Origin: Auriscalpium vulgare
Taxonomy: Eukaryota; Basidiomycota; Agaricomycetes; Russulales; Auriscalpiaceae
Reading direction: 5' to 3'
DNA: 64,000 nucleotides
Assembly (NCBI GenBank): GCA_019915015.1
Contig: JAHBBC010000028.1
Location: 372,001 to 436,000, forward strand
The notes beneath the pieces were generated by a model. It was not told the DNA's origin. It did no database searches and saw only the letters and a program-made list of their open reading frames with translations. Made by a program: the position numbers and the translations under genes. This document shows positions 33,303-47,900 of the stretch, in pieces (position 1 is the stretch's first letter; the number at the start of each line of letters is the position of its first letter).

Positions 33303-33836
33303 TCAGAATTGTGGCTTATACCACGATGGCAGTGGTTGGCCGCGGGACCTGTACAATTCCACTATTTTGGCATCCGTTTCTTTTACCTGCGCTGTCAGAT
33401 TCATAAGACTTCGGTAAGTCTCCTCGATGTGTTTCTTGAGTTCTTCGTCTTCGGCGCGCAAGCTCCTCAATTCGTCGAATGCCACATCCTTCTGTAGAGA
33501 TTGAGTGCCATCAACTAGATTGCTCAATATTGTCCGCTACAAAGATACATTACCATCATCCGCGTCTTCTGAGAGGCATCCCTTAGCCTGTCCCGCCTAA
33601 CTTCCCCTGGGTAACCCTGGGATAACACTTGTTCCAAAGATGATGTCAGTGTTTCAGCGAGTAACGGGTCTGCGGACTATGTACATGCCTTCGTTGATAG
33701 CGTCTTCAGAAAACCCTTTAGCCCGCAACTCCTCTCTAGTCCTGGGAATGGGGGCCTCCCGTGGGTCCTCCATGAGTCCCGGTACGAAATCAGGATGATC
33801 AGCTTCACGAGCAATTGGCGTCTCTGCTGACGGCAT
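33303..33836 (-). CDS. B4: family-B copy facing coil-only A unit
   Basis: ATG at 33836. The first exon has PIPRTREELRAKGFSEDAIN and EGMYI. The last exon reads KDVAFDELRSLRAEDEELKK, then SLMNLTAQVKETDAKIVEL, and ends LPSWYKPQF at 33303. Its variable part is of the B2 kind, not the B1 kind. An altered G/C around 33600-33640 changes the middle exon slightly. Upstream it has a more diverged copy of the B spacer. Whether it is expressed is unknown. Confidence 0.5.
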
Positions 33837-34250
33837 TGAGGCTCGAGAAGCGGCGAGGGTGCAGGTTAAAATGAGAGCGGGTAGGTTGTATGCTGTGGTC
33901 ACGTCAGGGGTAAGCGATAAAAAGCACATTCAAAACGCACTCTGAGGGGGTTGCAAGTGGGACTTGGTTCCGGATGCTTGACTTATAAACCGGCGAGCAG
34001 TGCTATGCACGCTGCTGAAAGCGGCCCTGGATCCTACACGCCCTATTCCAAGCGAATCGCTGCGATGTTGGAACTGCAAGACAATAAACGGACGTCGCTA
34101 TATGCCATGCGCCAATCGCCTTGACAAATGTTGCCAAGTTCCCAGTACCCAAGAACAATTAGTTGGAGACACGAGATAAAAGACGACGGCCGCAAGAATT
34201 GTGATCGATTCGGCATGTTGGCAACGCCAGGAACTGCAGCAGAATTGAGA

Positions 34251-36119
34251 AATCCTAGCAGTAGCTCAGACTGAGTGAATGGGTTTGAATAGATGACTTC
34301 GGAGGCTGGATCGACGGCGAGCGGACAAGAACTCGTGGCGATGCGAAAAAGTATACCTGTACGTAAGCGCCGGGTAGGCGTCCCAGGCTGGTCAGACCAC
34401 TGGTCGAACCTTGACTCACTAACGCAGAGTACTTTTTTCCAGCTGACCTGTCATACAGTCTCTCTGTGATGTGCCGCCGGAGCAGCGCGAGCGGTATCGG
34501 GTCTCAGGTGAGTATCTCAGATCAGATCAGACGACGAACAAGTGGGCTTGGAACGAAAGCAGCGAAAGATTGGCTCACAGCCGTGGCCGTACGGGACTCA
34601 TCAGCTCATTGTCGCTGAATTGCCAACTGACCACTAGGACGGTCTTCAATCGCTCTTAGGTGACCTCCGGCCAGCTTCCCATCGACTACGCGACGAACAT
34701 CGACGATTCCCAACCTCCCCTTCCCTCCTTCTCCCCCGCGTCGGCTTTTTCCGACCTCCCTCCCCGTCGTCCCCTCGTTCTCGTAATATTGATGTTGAAC
34801 AATTTCTCCAGGCTACATTTCGATGGTTTGGAAGATGATAGATTTATGCAGTTCCATGGGGCGTGAGAGTTGCACTCAGCCGTCCGGCAATAAGTAGAGT
34901 AGAGATATAGTTGACGGCCTCGTTAGACATAATCCTCCCGAGCAACACTTGCGTTTTCACACATTAGAAGTCTCTTAAGATGCTCAGCAAGTCACACAGA
35001 CAAAAGGATAGTTCATTGCATCCCAACAAATACGCTATGTACCGAACTGCACAGGGCCAACGTTCAAAGCCCTCCAGCGCCCGTCTTCGAGCACCTTCAC
35101 CGGGGAATGACGAAGGAATGAAGGGTGGTCCAAAAATTGCCGAAGGCCGAAGCCAACAGACGGGTTCGGATGGGTTGTTTTCAACCAGCAAAAGACTGTG
35201 CCTCGGTAAAAACCTCACTGGCGACAGTACATGCCCGAGCACAAGAGATAAGCAACATGTATGCGAGGGGAGGAATTTATATAGCCTGAGGGAGAATAGG
35301 GCCGGTTAGTGCTTGATGCGCACGGACCGCGCGAATGACTCCCGCGTTGGCGGGTGCTGCGAGACCAGGATATGTCTTGTTCTTCGTGTTGCGGCAGCGT
35401 CACAATAATTTTGAGTCTGAGTGAGTCGGAGGCCGGAAGCCCGGACGACGTTGCTTATGTAAGCGAACGAATACTTTAATCACTAGGACACCGGTTCACC
35501 GCCGCTCGCTCGCGGCTCTCCAGTCTCCTCGACGCCCCGTCATCTCCGGCTGGCCTATCATTGCATCCCATCTTCCTGGATGGCTATCTGGACATACAAA
35601 GATCTGCTGCGCACTATACGTTGTCGGAGACGTAAGCAATTCAATCCAATTTCGGACACGACGACACTGAGGACCTACTAACTTCTCAAAGTAGACCACG
35701 CGCAAACGAAAGCCATGGAAAATCGGGTCACCGTCATGTCATGCACGCCCAGCAAACGCTCAGCGGCAGGTTCATCGTCTCATTGCCACCGGATTCCCAA
35801 TCGATAACTCGGAGTTCAATTCAACGTACAACGTTGGAGACGGTGCGATTGAAGCTTCAACTGCACCTCCTGCCAGCTTCCCGACGGCTATGCGACTGAC
35901 GAGAGACGACAGCTGCTATCCTCCCCTTCTCCAGCCATCGGTATGAGCATGGCCAGATATTCATTCCTTTCCAGCCCGAACGGATATGTCTCACCTTACC
36001 TGAGCATCTATCTATAAATTCGCGGGCTGCTGGCTGACAGCCCTCCGGACCAACTCTCCTTCCTACCCCCACCTGCACGCGCACCCCCCACAGTCGTTCC
36101 CCACTCACACTCATTCGCG
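34251..36119. other. Intergenic, no gene recognised
   Basis: About 1.9 kb between the right repeat arm and the coiled-coil gene. Several 60-110 codon open frames exist on both strands, but none has a recognisable domain or clear splice partners. The C-rich stretch at about 36045-36119 probably belongs to the leader of the next gene. Confidence 0.5.
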
Positions 36120-38459
36120 ATGGCCCCACTCTCGCACTTCATTCCTTCCACATTCTCACTCTTTCTTGATGCGCGGCGCGGTGTGCACCTCGCGTCCAGC
36201 GCGCAGCTATCCCACCCTCATGCACCTTTGCCATCACCTTCCTCGTCATCTTATTCCTTGTCTTCATTGGCAAGGTCATCTGCATCGTCCTGCACGACCA
36301 AGGCGACGACGACGAAGCCGCCTTCCCACCTTGCGAAGAAGGACGTCCTCTCAAGTCCGCGTATGCTGAGACGCGTCAAGAGGCTCTACGCACTGCCTGC
36401 GCCGTCACTGTCGCCGAGCTCGTTCGTGCGAGGCGCAACAAGGACGCCCAAGCCGCTGTTCTCGCGGCCGACCTCGAGCAAGCGCGAGCGACCATGTCCG
36501 CACACGACGCCACCTACGCAGCTCTTCAGGCGAGGATCGCGGAGCTCGAGTGCGACAGGGCCACTCTTCTACGACAGGAAGCCGGTCGCGGTGCCGTCGA
36601 GCGTGCGTTCGAAGCGCAGATTGCGAAGCTCGAGGAGGCTCTCGACGCGGCGGCTGACGACACTGCGCAGACACTTGCCGAGGTGCGCACTTTGCCGAAT
36701 TGACTCTGCCTTGCGTCTAAATCCTAGTTTCTTTATAGCATCGCCAGGCCATCTCCAAGCTGGAAGCCGAGCACGACGATACCAGGGTATGCCTCCTCGT
36801 CATGACGACAGCAAGGGATGTCGGCTACCAGCTCGTCGCCGAGAAGGCCGCGCACATCAAGCAGTTATCGGAGGCGATGCTGCAGATGCGAACGAGGCTG
36901 CGGCTCAAGGTACGCTTCTCTTCATCCTTCCACCTGCACTCCGCTCACATCCGGCCTCCTCAAGAATAAGAACCTTAAGTCTCGTGTCGCCGAGTTGGAG
37001 AAGAATCAGGATGCCCGGCTCATCGAACTCGTCCAGGAGACCGATGCGCAGAAGGATCAGCTCCAGGCGCTCAATGATGAGAAGGAAGTCTTACTCTCCA
37101 TGCTCGCGGAGGCTCGGCTTGAAGACGACGAGCAGCGCTCTATCATTGCTGCGGGCAAGGAGGCGTTTTCCGAGGAGGTCAGTAAAGTGCGCCGTTTGTG
37201 TATATCCGCACCCACTGACTGTCTCGTAGAATGACCAGCTCAAGGCTCTCGTCGAGCAGCTCCGTGGGACGATTGCCTCTCTGACCACGGAGAAGGCTGA
37301 CCTCGCGCACAAGGCAGCTGATCAGGAGACACTATTGATGGAGCTCATCGAGGAATCCAATGACCAGAAGGATATGCTCGACGCTGCCACCGTCGAGAAG
37401 GATCTGCTGCTGTCTGTCGCTGCAGAAGATGAACTCGCGCTGACAACCGAGAAGAACGAGGCCGTCGAGGCGGCTGCGATGGCGCAGGCTGAAGTCAAGC
37501 GCCTCGAGGCCGCTCTCGAAGTCTCCTCTATCACCCAGCACGAGCTTTCTGCGCAGCTCGCATCTGCCGAGGCTACCTCTGAAGACTACCAGGTCCAGAT
37601 CGACATCCAGAATTCTGCCTTCGCCGCTCTTGAGAAGGACATGTCGGCGCTCGAGATCAAATTCGAGAAGTATGTCGAGACGACGGACGCCCGCGTCTGC
37701 GAGCTCGACGAGCTCATCGCGGACAAGACGGAGCTCGCAGAGCAGGTCGATGAGAAGGACGCGGTGATCGCCGCACTGCGCGAACGTATCGAGCACCTGG
37801 AGTCGAAGCTGGAGAACCAGTTCTGGTCCAGCTCGAGCCCCGCTGCACAACCTGCGTCTCTCACGACGAAAGACACTCCCTTGATCACTCCTCCCGCGAC
37901 TCCCGAGTCCTCTGACTTTGCCTCTGATGACGACGACACCTGGCCCTCCGACTTGCCGCCGATGACATCCTCCTCCGCGAAGGTGACCGACCGCCAGCGC
38001 CCGATCCTCCGCGCGGGCGTGCTCGTGCGTGAGGCGCTCAAGTTCTGCCACGCGCCGCTGCCTCGCGTGGACGTCGAGGAGCTCGCGTACCGCCTTCCTT
38101 CGCCAGTCGAGTACCGCCCGTATGCGATGCGCGACGGGTGGCGTTCGTTCCACAAGGCGACGCGCATTCCATCGCCGGTTTCGAAGCCTTCGGGCCTGCG
38201 GAGTGCTTCCTGGGGCGACGAAGATGACGACGATGAGATTACTAGCCCAACTCCGAGCAAAGCATGGGTGCCGAAAAGCCCGAGCTCCCCAAATAGGTCG
38301 CCAGCATCCCCGCCTTCAACCTCTCCGTCTTCCCCTCCCGGATACCAGTCTTTTGCCCTTTGTTCTGAAATTTTTGCATTCTCTGCCGACATCAGCCACT
38401 CTGGTTACCTTGCTTGGATACTCTGCTCAATGAACTCGCATCTGGATACCCCGCAATAG
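36120..38459 (+). CDS. Coiled-coil protein with possible N-terminal membrane anchor
   Basis: Unknown function. The main product is a long heptad-rich coil (residues about 60-470), with stretches such as ARIAELECDRATLLRQEAG, KSRVAELEKNQDARLIELV and ELSAQLASAEATSEDYQVQ, followed by a disordered Ser/Pro tail (PLITPPATPESSDFASDDDD) and a C-terminal patch with VLVREALKFCHAPLPRVDVE. Introns near 36682-36739, 36910-36965 and 37181-37229 join in phase. The start is uncertain: ATG 36120 is in another frame from the coil, and only a 26-nt 'intron' (36180-36205) would join it. The coil frame begins with a hydrophobic segment, AITFLVILFLVFIGKVICIV, that would be a signal anchor. The stop at 38459 assumes no further intron. 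Confidence 0.65.
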
Positions 38460-39398
38460 CTTCGCATTCCCTTGAGTCTTTATACCCGGGTCTTGGTCGA
38501 CATACACGGTTTCGCCTCGACGCCACTCTCTGTTTCCCTCGAATTATCTCCATCTCGCATTGCCTCAAATCTGTTTCTCTCATCTCGATCTCTTCGGCAT
38601 CTGCACGTCTCTTGCTCCATGACAACATCCGTCCTCGCGCTTCGGCAACAAGAATCTTCGCGTACACAATCCACACAATACACACGCTAGTCGACACCTC
38701 CATGCATCACCTCACTTGTATCTCCAGAAAGCATTCGCAGCATCAGATGTGCTGCTCATCTCTGCTCTCAGATTCCGTGATCTTTCCATGTTTCGTCTAA
38801 CTTCACTAGCTTCACTCTTCGTTCTTACCTGTCCGTACCTCTTTCTCCTCCTGCGGTTTGAACGGCTGCATGTACTTATGCACAAATTCCGATCTATATA
38901 ACCAATTAATCTAACACAAATCCATCGGCGTCCGCTTTTCTTCGGCGTGATGCTTGGACCTACGGAGAGGTCTGCGTCGATCCCCAATGACTTTTTACAC
39001 TGGGACCGATGATGAACCGCGTCCGGAAGATCACGGCGCACCGGTAGACCAGCGCTCTTCGGTGCTCGTCTATGCAGAGGCATCGACATCGTTTGGTAAT
39101 TATGCGTCAAGCATTGATATCCACAGGACGCTGACATCTTCAGCTGCAAGGGAGAACATTGATGATGAAGGAGACGAACTGCCCGCCGTGGCTGACTCGC
39201 GACCCCTCGGACCACCACAGATCGTAGTCCTGAGGAGTCTGAGACGTTTTGATCAGCTGCATGCGAGGTACGAACAGGTTCCGATCTGGGCTCGTGGAGC
39301 TGCACCTGTAAAACATAATCCCAGTACGCGCGACTCGCAACCTAGGACAACTGATATAGAAGTAGCAGCTGGGCTCGTGAAGTCTCTCTTTCTCCGAG

Positions 39399-40982
<1,584 letters not shown>

Positions 40983-41915
40983 GATGCAGAGACTGAACAA
41001 GAGGCCCGCGCATTGAGCGTTAAGAGGAAATGGAACTATCACGTTGATCATCACGTATCCCACGTCTTCGCACCTACACGCAGTGTATTTTGCGACGAAG
41101 CTGACATGGTACCCACAGCGTTGCCACGCAATATATGTGGACACCCAAGGCTGTTGTCACGGAACGCGGGGAGCGCTTGATAGTGATCGTCCTTCGGAGC
41201 AATTAGACACGGGTTCCTGCTTAGCAGATGGAGAGTATGTCTCAGGAAGCGCCGTTGGAAACATCGGAAGCCTGTAGACTGACACGTACCCAGGAAGACA
41301 AGACTAACAAGAAACGAATGCTGCCTGCTAATTGGGAGCATCAATCCCGTACCAATGGGAGGCTTCGAAAGGAGGCACTATCCGAGGTAACCCCAGTTGT
41401 ACTCACTGCAGTGTAGGTACTCGTGGTACATTGACACATGCAGACAGCGCGCATCCTTAGAAGTCATCGGTGATACAGGTCTTCACAATATTGACCGGTT
41501 GGTGTGGGCAAGAAGTTGGTTGACAGTGCCATCTGATGCTTTGATGAACTTGAAGCTGAATCTGAAAATCGCACAAAGGGCACCAATGAGCTCTTTGAGA
41601 CGTGGGTAAAAGCGCCAAATTTTGACGAAAACGAAAGGAAGAATAGTATAACTTCATACTTGGATCTAGCCTGCACGAAGTCAGCCCCACAAATTGCATT
41701 GATTCCCATGCATGCCGGCGGAGACAAGCAGTCACATCCTGCCTCGCAACGCTAGCATATCAGACAACTCTGCATTGTGTTTCAACGCGACTTTCCGTGG
41801 CTATGAAACGCGGAAACGAACGTACCTGCGGCAATCCCTCGGAGCCGACCTGCGCCCTGAGTCCAACTATACGGGGTTCCCACAGCCACCGCCACCAAGG
41901 ACACTCGAATACAAC
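40983..41915. other. Intergenic, no gene recognised
   Basis: Upstream of the MKK gene and downstream of MED1. Short open frames on both strands (for example 41457-41735 minus) show no domain or conserved splicing. Confidence 0.45.
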
Positions 41916-44218
41916 CTACGGAGCCCTCTGCGCACCTGCCCATATCCGCCCTGGCAGCCCAAAGGCTCCTCCACGTCTCACGGCCTCCTCCAACACATCT
42001 ACGTGGATGTCGGCACTCATGGCGCCGCGAACATCGATGGCGACGCCGCGCGGGCGCGACGCGTCGTAAGCAATCACAATATCGATAAGACCCGGAATCG
42101 GTGGGTGCTCTGGACACGACAGCACGAGCGCGGACGCCGTGGGCAGATATACGTTCACGGGCATCTTGATCGGGAGATATGTCCCTGGGTTCGTTAGGTT
42201 CGTAGTTAGGCCGAGTTCAGATGCCAGCGCGTGGCACGTACCGTTTAAGATAGCTTGGAGCTCGTCCTCCGTTGCCTCTTGTGACTCGTCGACCGTCTCT
42301 TCGAGCAGCCCCTCTGGGGTCCAATCACATCCTGTCAAGATTTCGTTGAGCCAACACTGCTCTCGGACGATCTGTGCGCCCGTCAGAAGTAGCACCTCGC
42401 GTCAGACAGTTCGTAGCAACAGACCTCCAAAATGCCGTAGACTTCTTTCAAATCGTACACATGGACACGCTCAAGTAAGTAACCGGGCTCTTCGGGGGCC
42501 GTAAGCCGCAGCACAAGAGGTGGATGCAAGCCATTGGGAGACGTCTGCGCCACGTTCATCATCGACATGGAACAGTAAGAGAAATGGTGACGCACATAAA
42601 CCGCCGAATAATGCTCCGGCGAGATGGGAGTCGAGGGCGGATTAAGCTACATGCGCGCCCCGTGTCAAAGAAGCAAACCATGATGAGACGTAGACGCACT
42701 AGTAGATCCACCCAGCTGCCCGTCCCGAATGTCATGCTATCAGCGTTCGTCATGTGGCCGAGCTGGCTCAGCGGGTTGACGACCACTTCGATGTCCCGCA
42801 TACGTGACTGGCTCATGACGACACCTCGCGATGCGCCACCCCGGGTGAAGTCAAGCGTCCACAGGTGCTGATCTGAGTCCGGCGCCTCGGCGGAAACGGG
42901 AAGCGTATGCTGGAAAGCCACGGCAGCAGGCGCCAATGCAAATGTTGGTCGCTGAGTGAGCGTGGGGATGTCGGCAGAAGGAGGCGGGCGGATAGAGGTT
43001 TTCACAGGCGCCAAGGACAGCGTCATTGTTGTCGCTCCTCGCAGATTCGGATGAGACCCTAGGACAGTGCGCAGGTGGGCGAACGGGATGTCTATTGGAG
43101 GAAGATCGGGCGCAGGAGGGACAGCAGGGGCGCTGAGCTTTAATGAGAGATATGCGAGCGGAGATATATGCACAAGGAAGGACAGCGTCGGCGAATGGAG
43201 GTAGGGAAGGGGTAAAGCATGGCCACGAAGAAGCAAAATGTCCAGTGGTGCTGCCGACTGGCCGAACGTGCTATCGTCTCGAGCGGTCAGAGAGGATAGC
43301 GCGCGTGGAAGAGATACAACTCACCTCGCTACTGCCTCAGCTTCTGACTGTGCAAAACCTTCCAGTATCGCGCCCAACGCGTCCACGTCGCTGAACCATC
43401 GAATCCCCGCATCCCCCTCCCTCATCGCAAGCTTGTCCAACTGCATCAGATACTGCAAGCTCTCGCTCACCCGCTTGCCTCGCCTCGACGCCTCCTCGAC
43501 ATCCGCATCCTCCGCCTTCTGCACTTCTTCCACGAAGGCGCCCAACGTGTCCGCGAGGTACCCGTCCAGCGAAACGGAGCCCGTCGCGCCTCCTGCGCCA
43601 TGCGGTACCGCGTAGGATGCGTGCACGCTCGCCACGGCGATGCGCGGGCGCTCAGCGAGAACGACGTCGAGGACAAGCACGGGGCCCGAGAGCGAGAGCA
43701 TACGCCGGCCATCTCCATCTGCGTCTGGGAACACTTGCATCCCTGCGGCGGTAGCCCATGCTACGATGCGCGCGATGCACCATTCGGCAACCTTGCTGGA
43801 GTCGGGAGGGATGTCCTCGCCGTAGGAAGTCGAGGATTCGCGTGTGGCGGCAATAATCTGTGCGACGTGGTTGCTAGTCTACCTAACGGTGCGATAAGTC
43901 TACGATTTGGTGGACCAGCGCGAATGGGGTACGAACTAGGTGGAGACTGTTCTGACCTGCTGTTTGCTGGCGCAATGTTGAAACGGTCTTGGAATTGCGA
44001 ATCACAGAGTCCGTGACAAGATGGACGTTCGTGGAATGTGCCAGGTGTTCGGTGGTGTCAATAAGGGAGCGCAGAAACGAGATGGTTGGTTCGGCGGCGG
44101 TTGAGAAAGGATGAAGCGCGGCAGTGGAGAGATTAACACTCGAGGATGCGGTCGTCGTTTGTAATGCCGACAACAACGTCGGGCGAATGGACTCGTCGGC
44201 CATGTTTGTGCTGGGCAA
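41916..44218 (-). CDS. MED1: Mediator complex subunit 1 (Med1)
   Basis: Subunit of the middle module of Mediator, which links transcription activators to RNA polymerase II. It starts at ATG 44218 or 44203 (MADESIRPTLLSALQTTTAS). Next exons: HVAQIIAATRESSTSYGEDI, KVAEWCIARIVAWATAAGMQ, GPVLVLDVVLAERPRIAVAS, VSLDGYLADTLGAFVEEVQK and ESLQYLMQLDKLAMREGD. A third exon contains YLHSPTLSFLVHISPLAYLS and LDFTRGGASRGVVMSQSRMR. It ends with AIDVRGAMSADIHVDVLEEA and a stop at 41916. The order of strands and the LDKL...F segment follow the fungal Med1 domain (PF10744). At least four introns are needed. Family assignment is by pattern, not by alignment. Confidence 0.75.
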
Positions 44219-44970
44219 AGGCAGGCAAGGTCCCTGGTCAAGATTATCTGTAGGGATGGCGAGAAGCCGTTTCGGTCAAAGTAAGCCGGCCCTAAATCCA
44301 TTTGGTAGTCACGTGCACTGGGTCAGACTGCGGCCAGGTCCAGTGCTGAAAAGTAACGGCGACGGGCCCTGCCAGCATGATTCTGAGCAGCGACTTGACG
44401 GCGATCGCTTCGAGTTTTTATCCCTCATATTCATTTTTCAACAGTGTTTGGTCATGCATTACAGTATCTGATGTCACCCGACGCCTCGACTCGTACTATG
44501 CTTTATTCTTGCATACTGTACTGTAAATGACTTGCCAAAGTCACGGAGATATCAACAAGACTAGTACGACTCCCATGCATACTCCCTGTGAGTCCTGTAT
44601 TGAAATATGCAGCAAGATATATAGCCCGGCGCCAACAAAACAGATGATTTACACTAACAACTTGGTTAAGTAACGAACGAACGGAGCAGTCCATCCACCT
44701 GCTACCTGTACCGACCCATGGCACAACGACAAAGCAACTGAGACTACATGAAGAGATAAGAAATGAACGCGCGCAAGAGACAAATACACATATGGATAAC
44801 GACCAAACCCCAAGATATCATACCCGCTCCTTCGTGCTATATAGTGCCAAAAACGATTCTTGTCGTGTTATTGAGAGAGGAAGTGCGAAAGTGACCGAGA
44901 AATGCGGGATGTATGTTGATGATGTATCACGGAGGCCAGGGGCCTGCGATAAGGATAAAATTTCGATAAG
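44219..44970. other. Intergenic, no gene recognised
   Basis: MED1 promoter side and PDK1 3' side. No coding signal beyond short frames. An AT-rich stretch at 44810-44960 is likely 3' UTR. Confidence 0.45.
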
Positions 44971-47900
44971 TTATGAGCGTGCGCTAGTGTTCGGGTGCGG
45001 GTGCGCATTGGCGTTGGAGAGCTTCCGCTCGCGGTTCAGCTGCTGGTGAAGCTGCAGTGCGGTCGAGATCTTCTCTATCCACGCGGCTGCGGCCTCCTCA
45101 TTCTCCGCCGCGAAGAACGCGGACTTGCTCGTCTACAAATAAGTCGTTGATGTATCAGTATGCCACACGCAGACAGAAAAGCTCTCAACATACCGTAAGC
45201 ACGACGAATTCGCGGCCGCCCTTGCTCGCTACGCCGGTGATCATGCTGCGCGCCTCTTTCTCGCGGTCCTTCTCCTTCTCCTTCTCCGACGCGCGCAGAC
45301 CGTACTCCGACTTGACACCAACGCCCCGGGCACCCTTGAGCAGCTTGAGACACACAAGGCGGTGCGACGTCAGCGCGAGCTGCCGATCTTTCGGCCGGCG
45401 TGGGGTAACAGGAAGCGGGAGCAGCAGGCGGCTTGTGCGTCGCTTGAGGACAGTTTCTTCTACCGGTGAATGGAACAAGAGGTCCTCACCAGGACCAAGG
45501 ACGGAAGCCCTACATACAGATGTCAATTTGCTTCCTACTCTTGCAGAATTTTGAGGTGTCACTCACCAGTCAGGCTCCGGCGTCGAGCTAGACGCCCGAA
45601 CGGGACTACGACCACGATTACGCCCACGGTTGAGGCCCATCGCCTCCAACGCAGCGCCCAGCTTCTCCACTGGGCTTCCATCCGATGAGCTTGTGGAGTA
45701 CGAGTCTCGTAATGTTGCCGGGACACTAATCGACGGGCTCCCCGGCACGTCCCCCCCGCCTTTGCCCTCCGGCGAGCGCTTGTGCCCGTCGGCGTCGCCA
45801 TTCGCCAGCAGCTCCCCGTGCCGTGAGCCCAGCGGCGACTCCGACGTCGGTGTCCTGTCCTGATCCACACCGCCTTGATCACGATCATGCCCGTTCCCGT
45901 TCACCTGCGGCAGCGCGAACTGGATCCCGCCGTTGCCATTGACGAGCCGCTGCGGCGCCTCGCCCACCGCCACACCATGCCCCGTCCCATTCCCAAGAGT
46001 AGTGCGTTCGCTCCCCGCGTCGAGCATGCCCACCGCGCCGACCTCAACCTCGACCTCCTGGCCCTGCGGCGCCGCCTCACCGCGGTCCCTCGCGTATTCC
46101 GGCAGCTCACCCATCGGGCCGACCTCCTCCGGAGGCACGAAACCAGCGTCGTAAGCCGCCTTCGCCGCGGACCCGCCAAACAACCTGTACTCGGCGCCCT
46201 CCGCGTCGTCCGCCCATTCCATCCCATCGCCACCGCCTGGATCGCCGCTTACGAGGTCGTCCCAAGCTGCGCCGACATCGTCCCAGTTTTGCTCGCCGGG
46301 ATGCGGCTCTCGCCGCACAAGCCCGGTCTCCAATGGAGGTGCAGGGTCCGTCCAAAGCGTGGACCAATTGATGGGCTGGAGGAATGGGTGTGCACGTAGC
46401 GAGGCCATGTCGTTAGTGCTTCCAGGAGGGCCTGCTCCCAGGCGCTCTAAGGGATCGCGGACGAGTAGTCGGCGGATGAGATCCTTGGCCTGCTCGTCGA
46501 ATCCCTCCGGGAAGGTGTACTCGAGCTGCTTGATCTTTTGCCAAGTAAGGTATTCGGAGAGCCCTTGAAAGGCGAATCGGCCCGCGATCATCTGGTATAT
46601 TACGCAGCCGATAGCCCACAAGTCCGAGCTGTGAGACTCCCATCAGGAAAACCCGGAGTTTATGACGTGTACACGCACCTTTTGCTCGTCTCGTTTGCCT
46701 CCAGCAGCTCCGGCGAAACGTACTGCGCCGTTCCGACGAAGGTTTTCGTCGCGTTCTCGGCTGCTATAAGTCAGCGCCAGGGGCTAGCCGCAGACGACAT
46801 GCCACGCACCGGCGATGTCGATGAGTTTTCCAGTCCCAAAGTCCGTGACTTTTATACGAAACTCGTCGTCCAGCAAAAGGTTCTCCGGCTTGAGATCTCG
46901 GTGGATTACACCGCGATTGTGCATGTAGTCGAGCGCATCGACCAGCTGAGCAGTATAATACCGAGCGCATGTCGTCGACAAAGACCCCATGCGCGCGATA
47001 CGTGACTGCAGCTCCCCGTTCTTCGCCAGGTCGAGCACGAAGTCTGTCATTACGAACCAATGCGTTAGACGCGTCGAACACAATGTAGGACTCAGGGAAA
47101 TCAATTTTCCGACCAGAGGTTCGGGGCGCGCCGAGTGGCACAATCGTTAATCAGTCTGCGCGAACGCCAGGCATGCCAAGGAGGACGACAGCGAGTAGGG
47201 TAGGCCCCCTACCCTCGCATAATACTTCTGAGGAGTTGGGACACTCACATAGACTCCATTCGTCTTGAAAGGCCCAGTGTAGGCGGACGATGCCAGGATG
47301 GCCTGAACCTAATCGAACCAGTGTGTTCTTCTCTGCGAGGGCAGTTTGCAGCTTGTTGTTTCGCTTTAGATGCCCCTTGTCGAGCACCTTGATAGCATAC
47401 TCTTGCCGCGTCGCCCGATGGGTAACATGCATGACCTATGCACTCGCGTCCGGTCACCAGCCACATTCGAAACACCATGGATACGCACCGTCGAATACGC
47501 CCCCTCACCCAGAACCTCGCCAAACTCAAAGTCCTCCGCACAGAGTCGCCCATTCACCGACGAGCTGCGGCTCTTGGACTTGGATTGCGCACGGGCGGAC
47601 TGCTTGAAGCGGTCGTCTTGCTGCGGGGGCTCCTCGGCGAGCCCGAGCTCCTTGGTGATGTACGCAGGTGGACGAGATGCGCGCGGGGTGGTGGGCCCGC
47701 CGGGGCTGCGGCTACGCGGTGACGAGAATGTGCGGATGGGGCGGGGGCGGGGTGTGCTGGCGAGGTCGGAGGTGGAGGACGAGGAAGACGAGGAGGATAT
47801 GACGGAAGTGTTGCGGCTGAGGTCTGCGAGCGACGGCTTGCGGGAGGGATCCGAAGACGGCGTCGACGCCTCGACCTTGATCATCGTGGTGGGCGGTGGA

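Larger units (their letters stand above)
29300..34250. repeat. Right arm of the inverted duplication (A/B units)
   Basis: Reverse-complement counterpart of window positions 1-4542. From left to right it holds the A upstream flank (29303-29896), full A2, B2 facing it, the spacer, an A coil-only unit, another B and a more diverged spacer that fades near 34250. The two arms enclose about 25 kb of ordinary genes. Similarity was judged by eye from shared open frames and DNA blocks. Confidence 0.75.

Noticed and set aside
1..34250. A/B units as a classical DNA transposon or retroelement
   Set aside because: No transposase, reverse transcriptase, integrase motif, terminal repeats or target-site duplications were recognised; the units hold spliced genes of another kind. 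Not fully excluded without a repeat search.
37332..38392. Minus frames of 273 and 268 codons opposite the coiled-coil gene
   Set aside because: Mirror frames of a Glu/Leu/Ser-rich coil region; composition follows from the plus strand.
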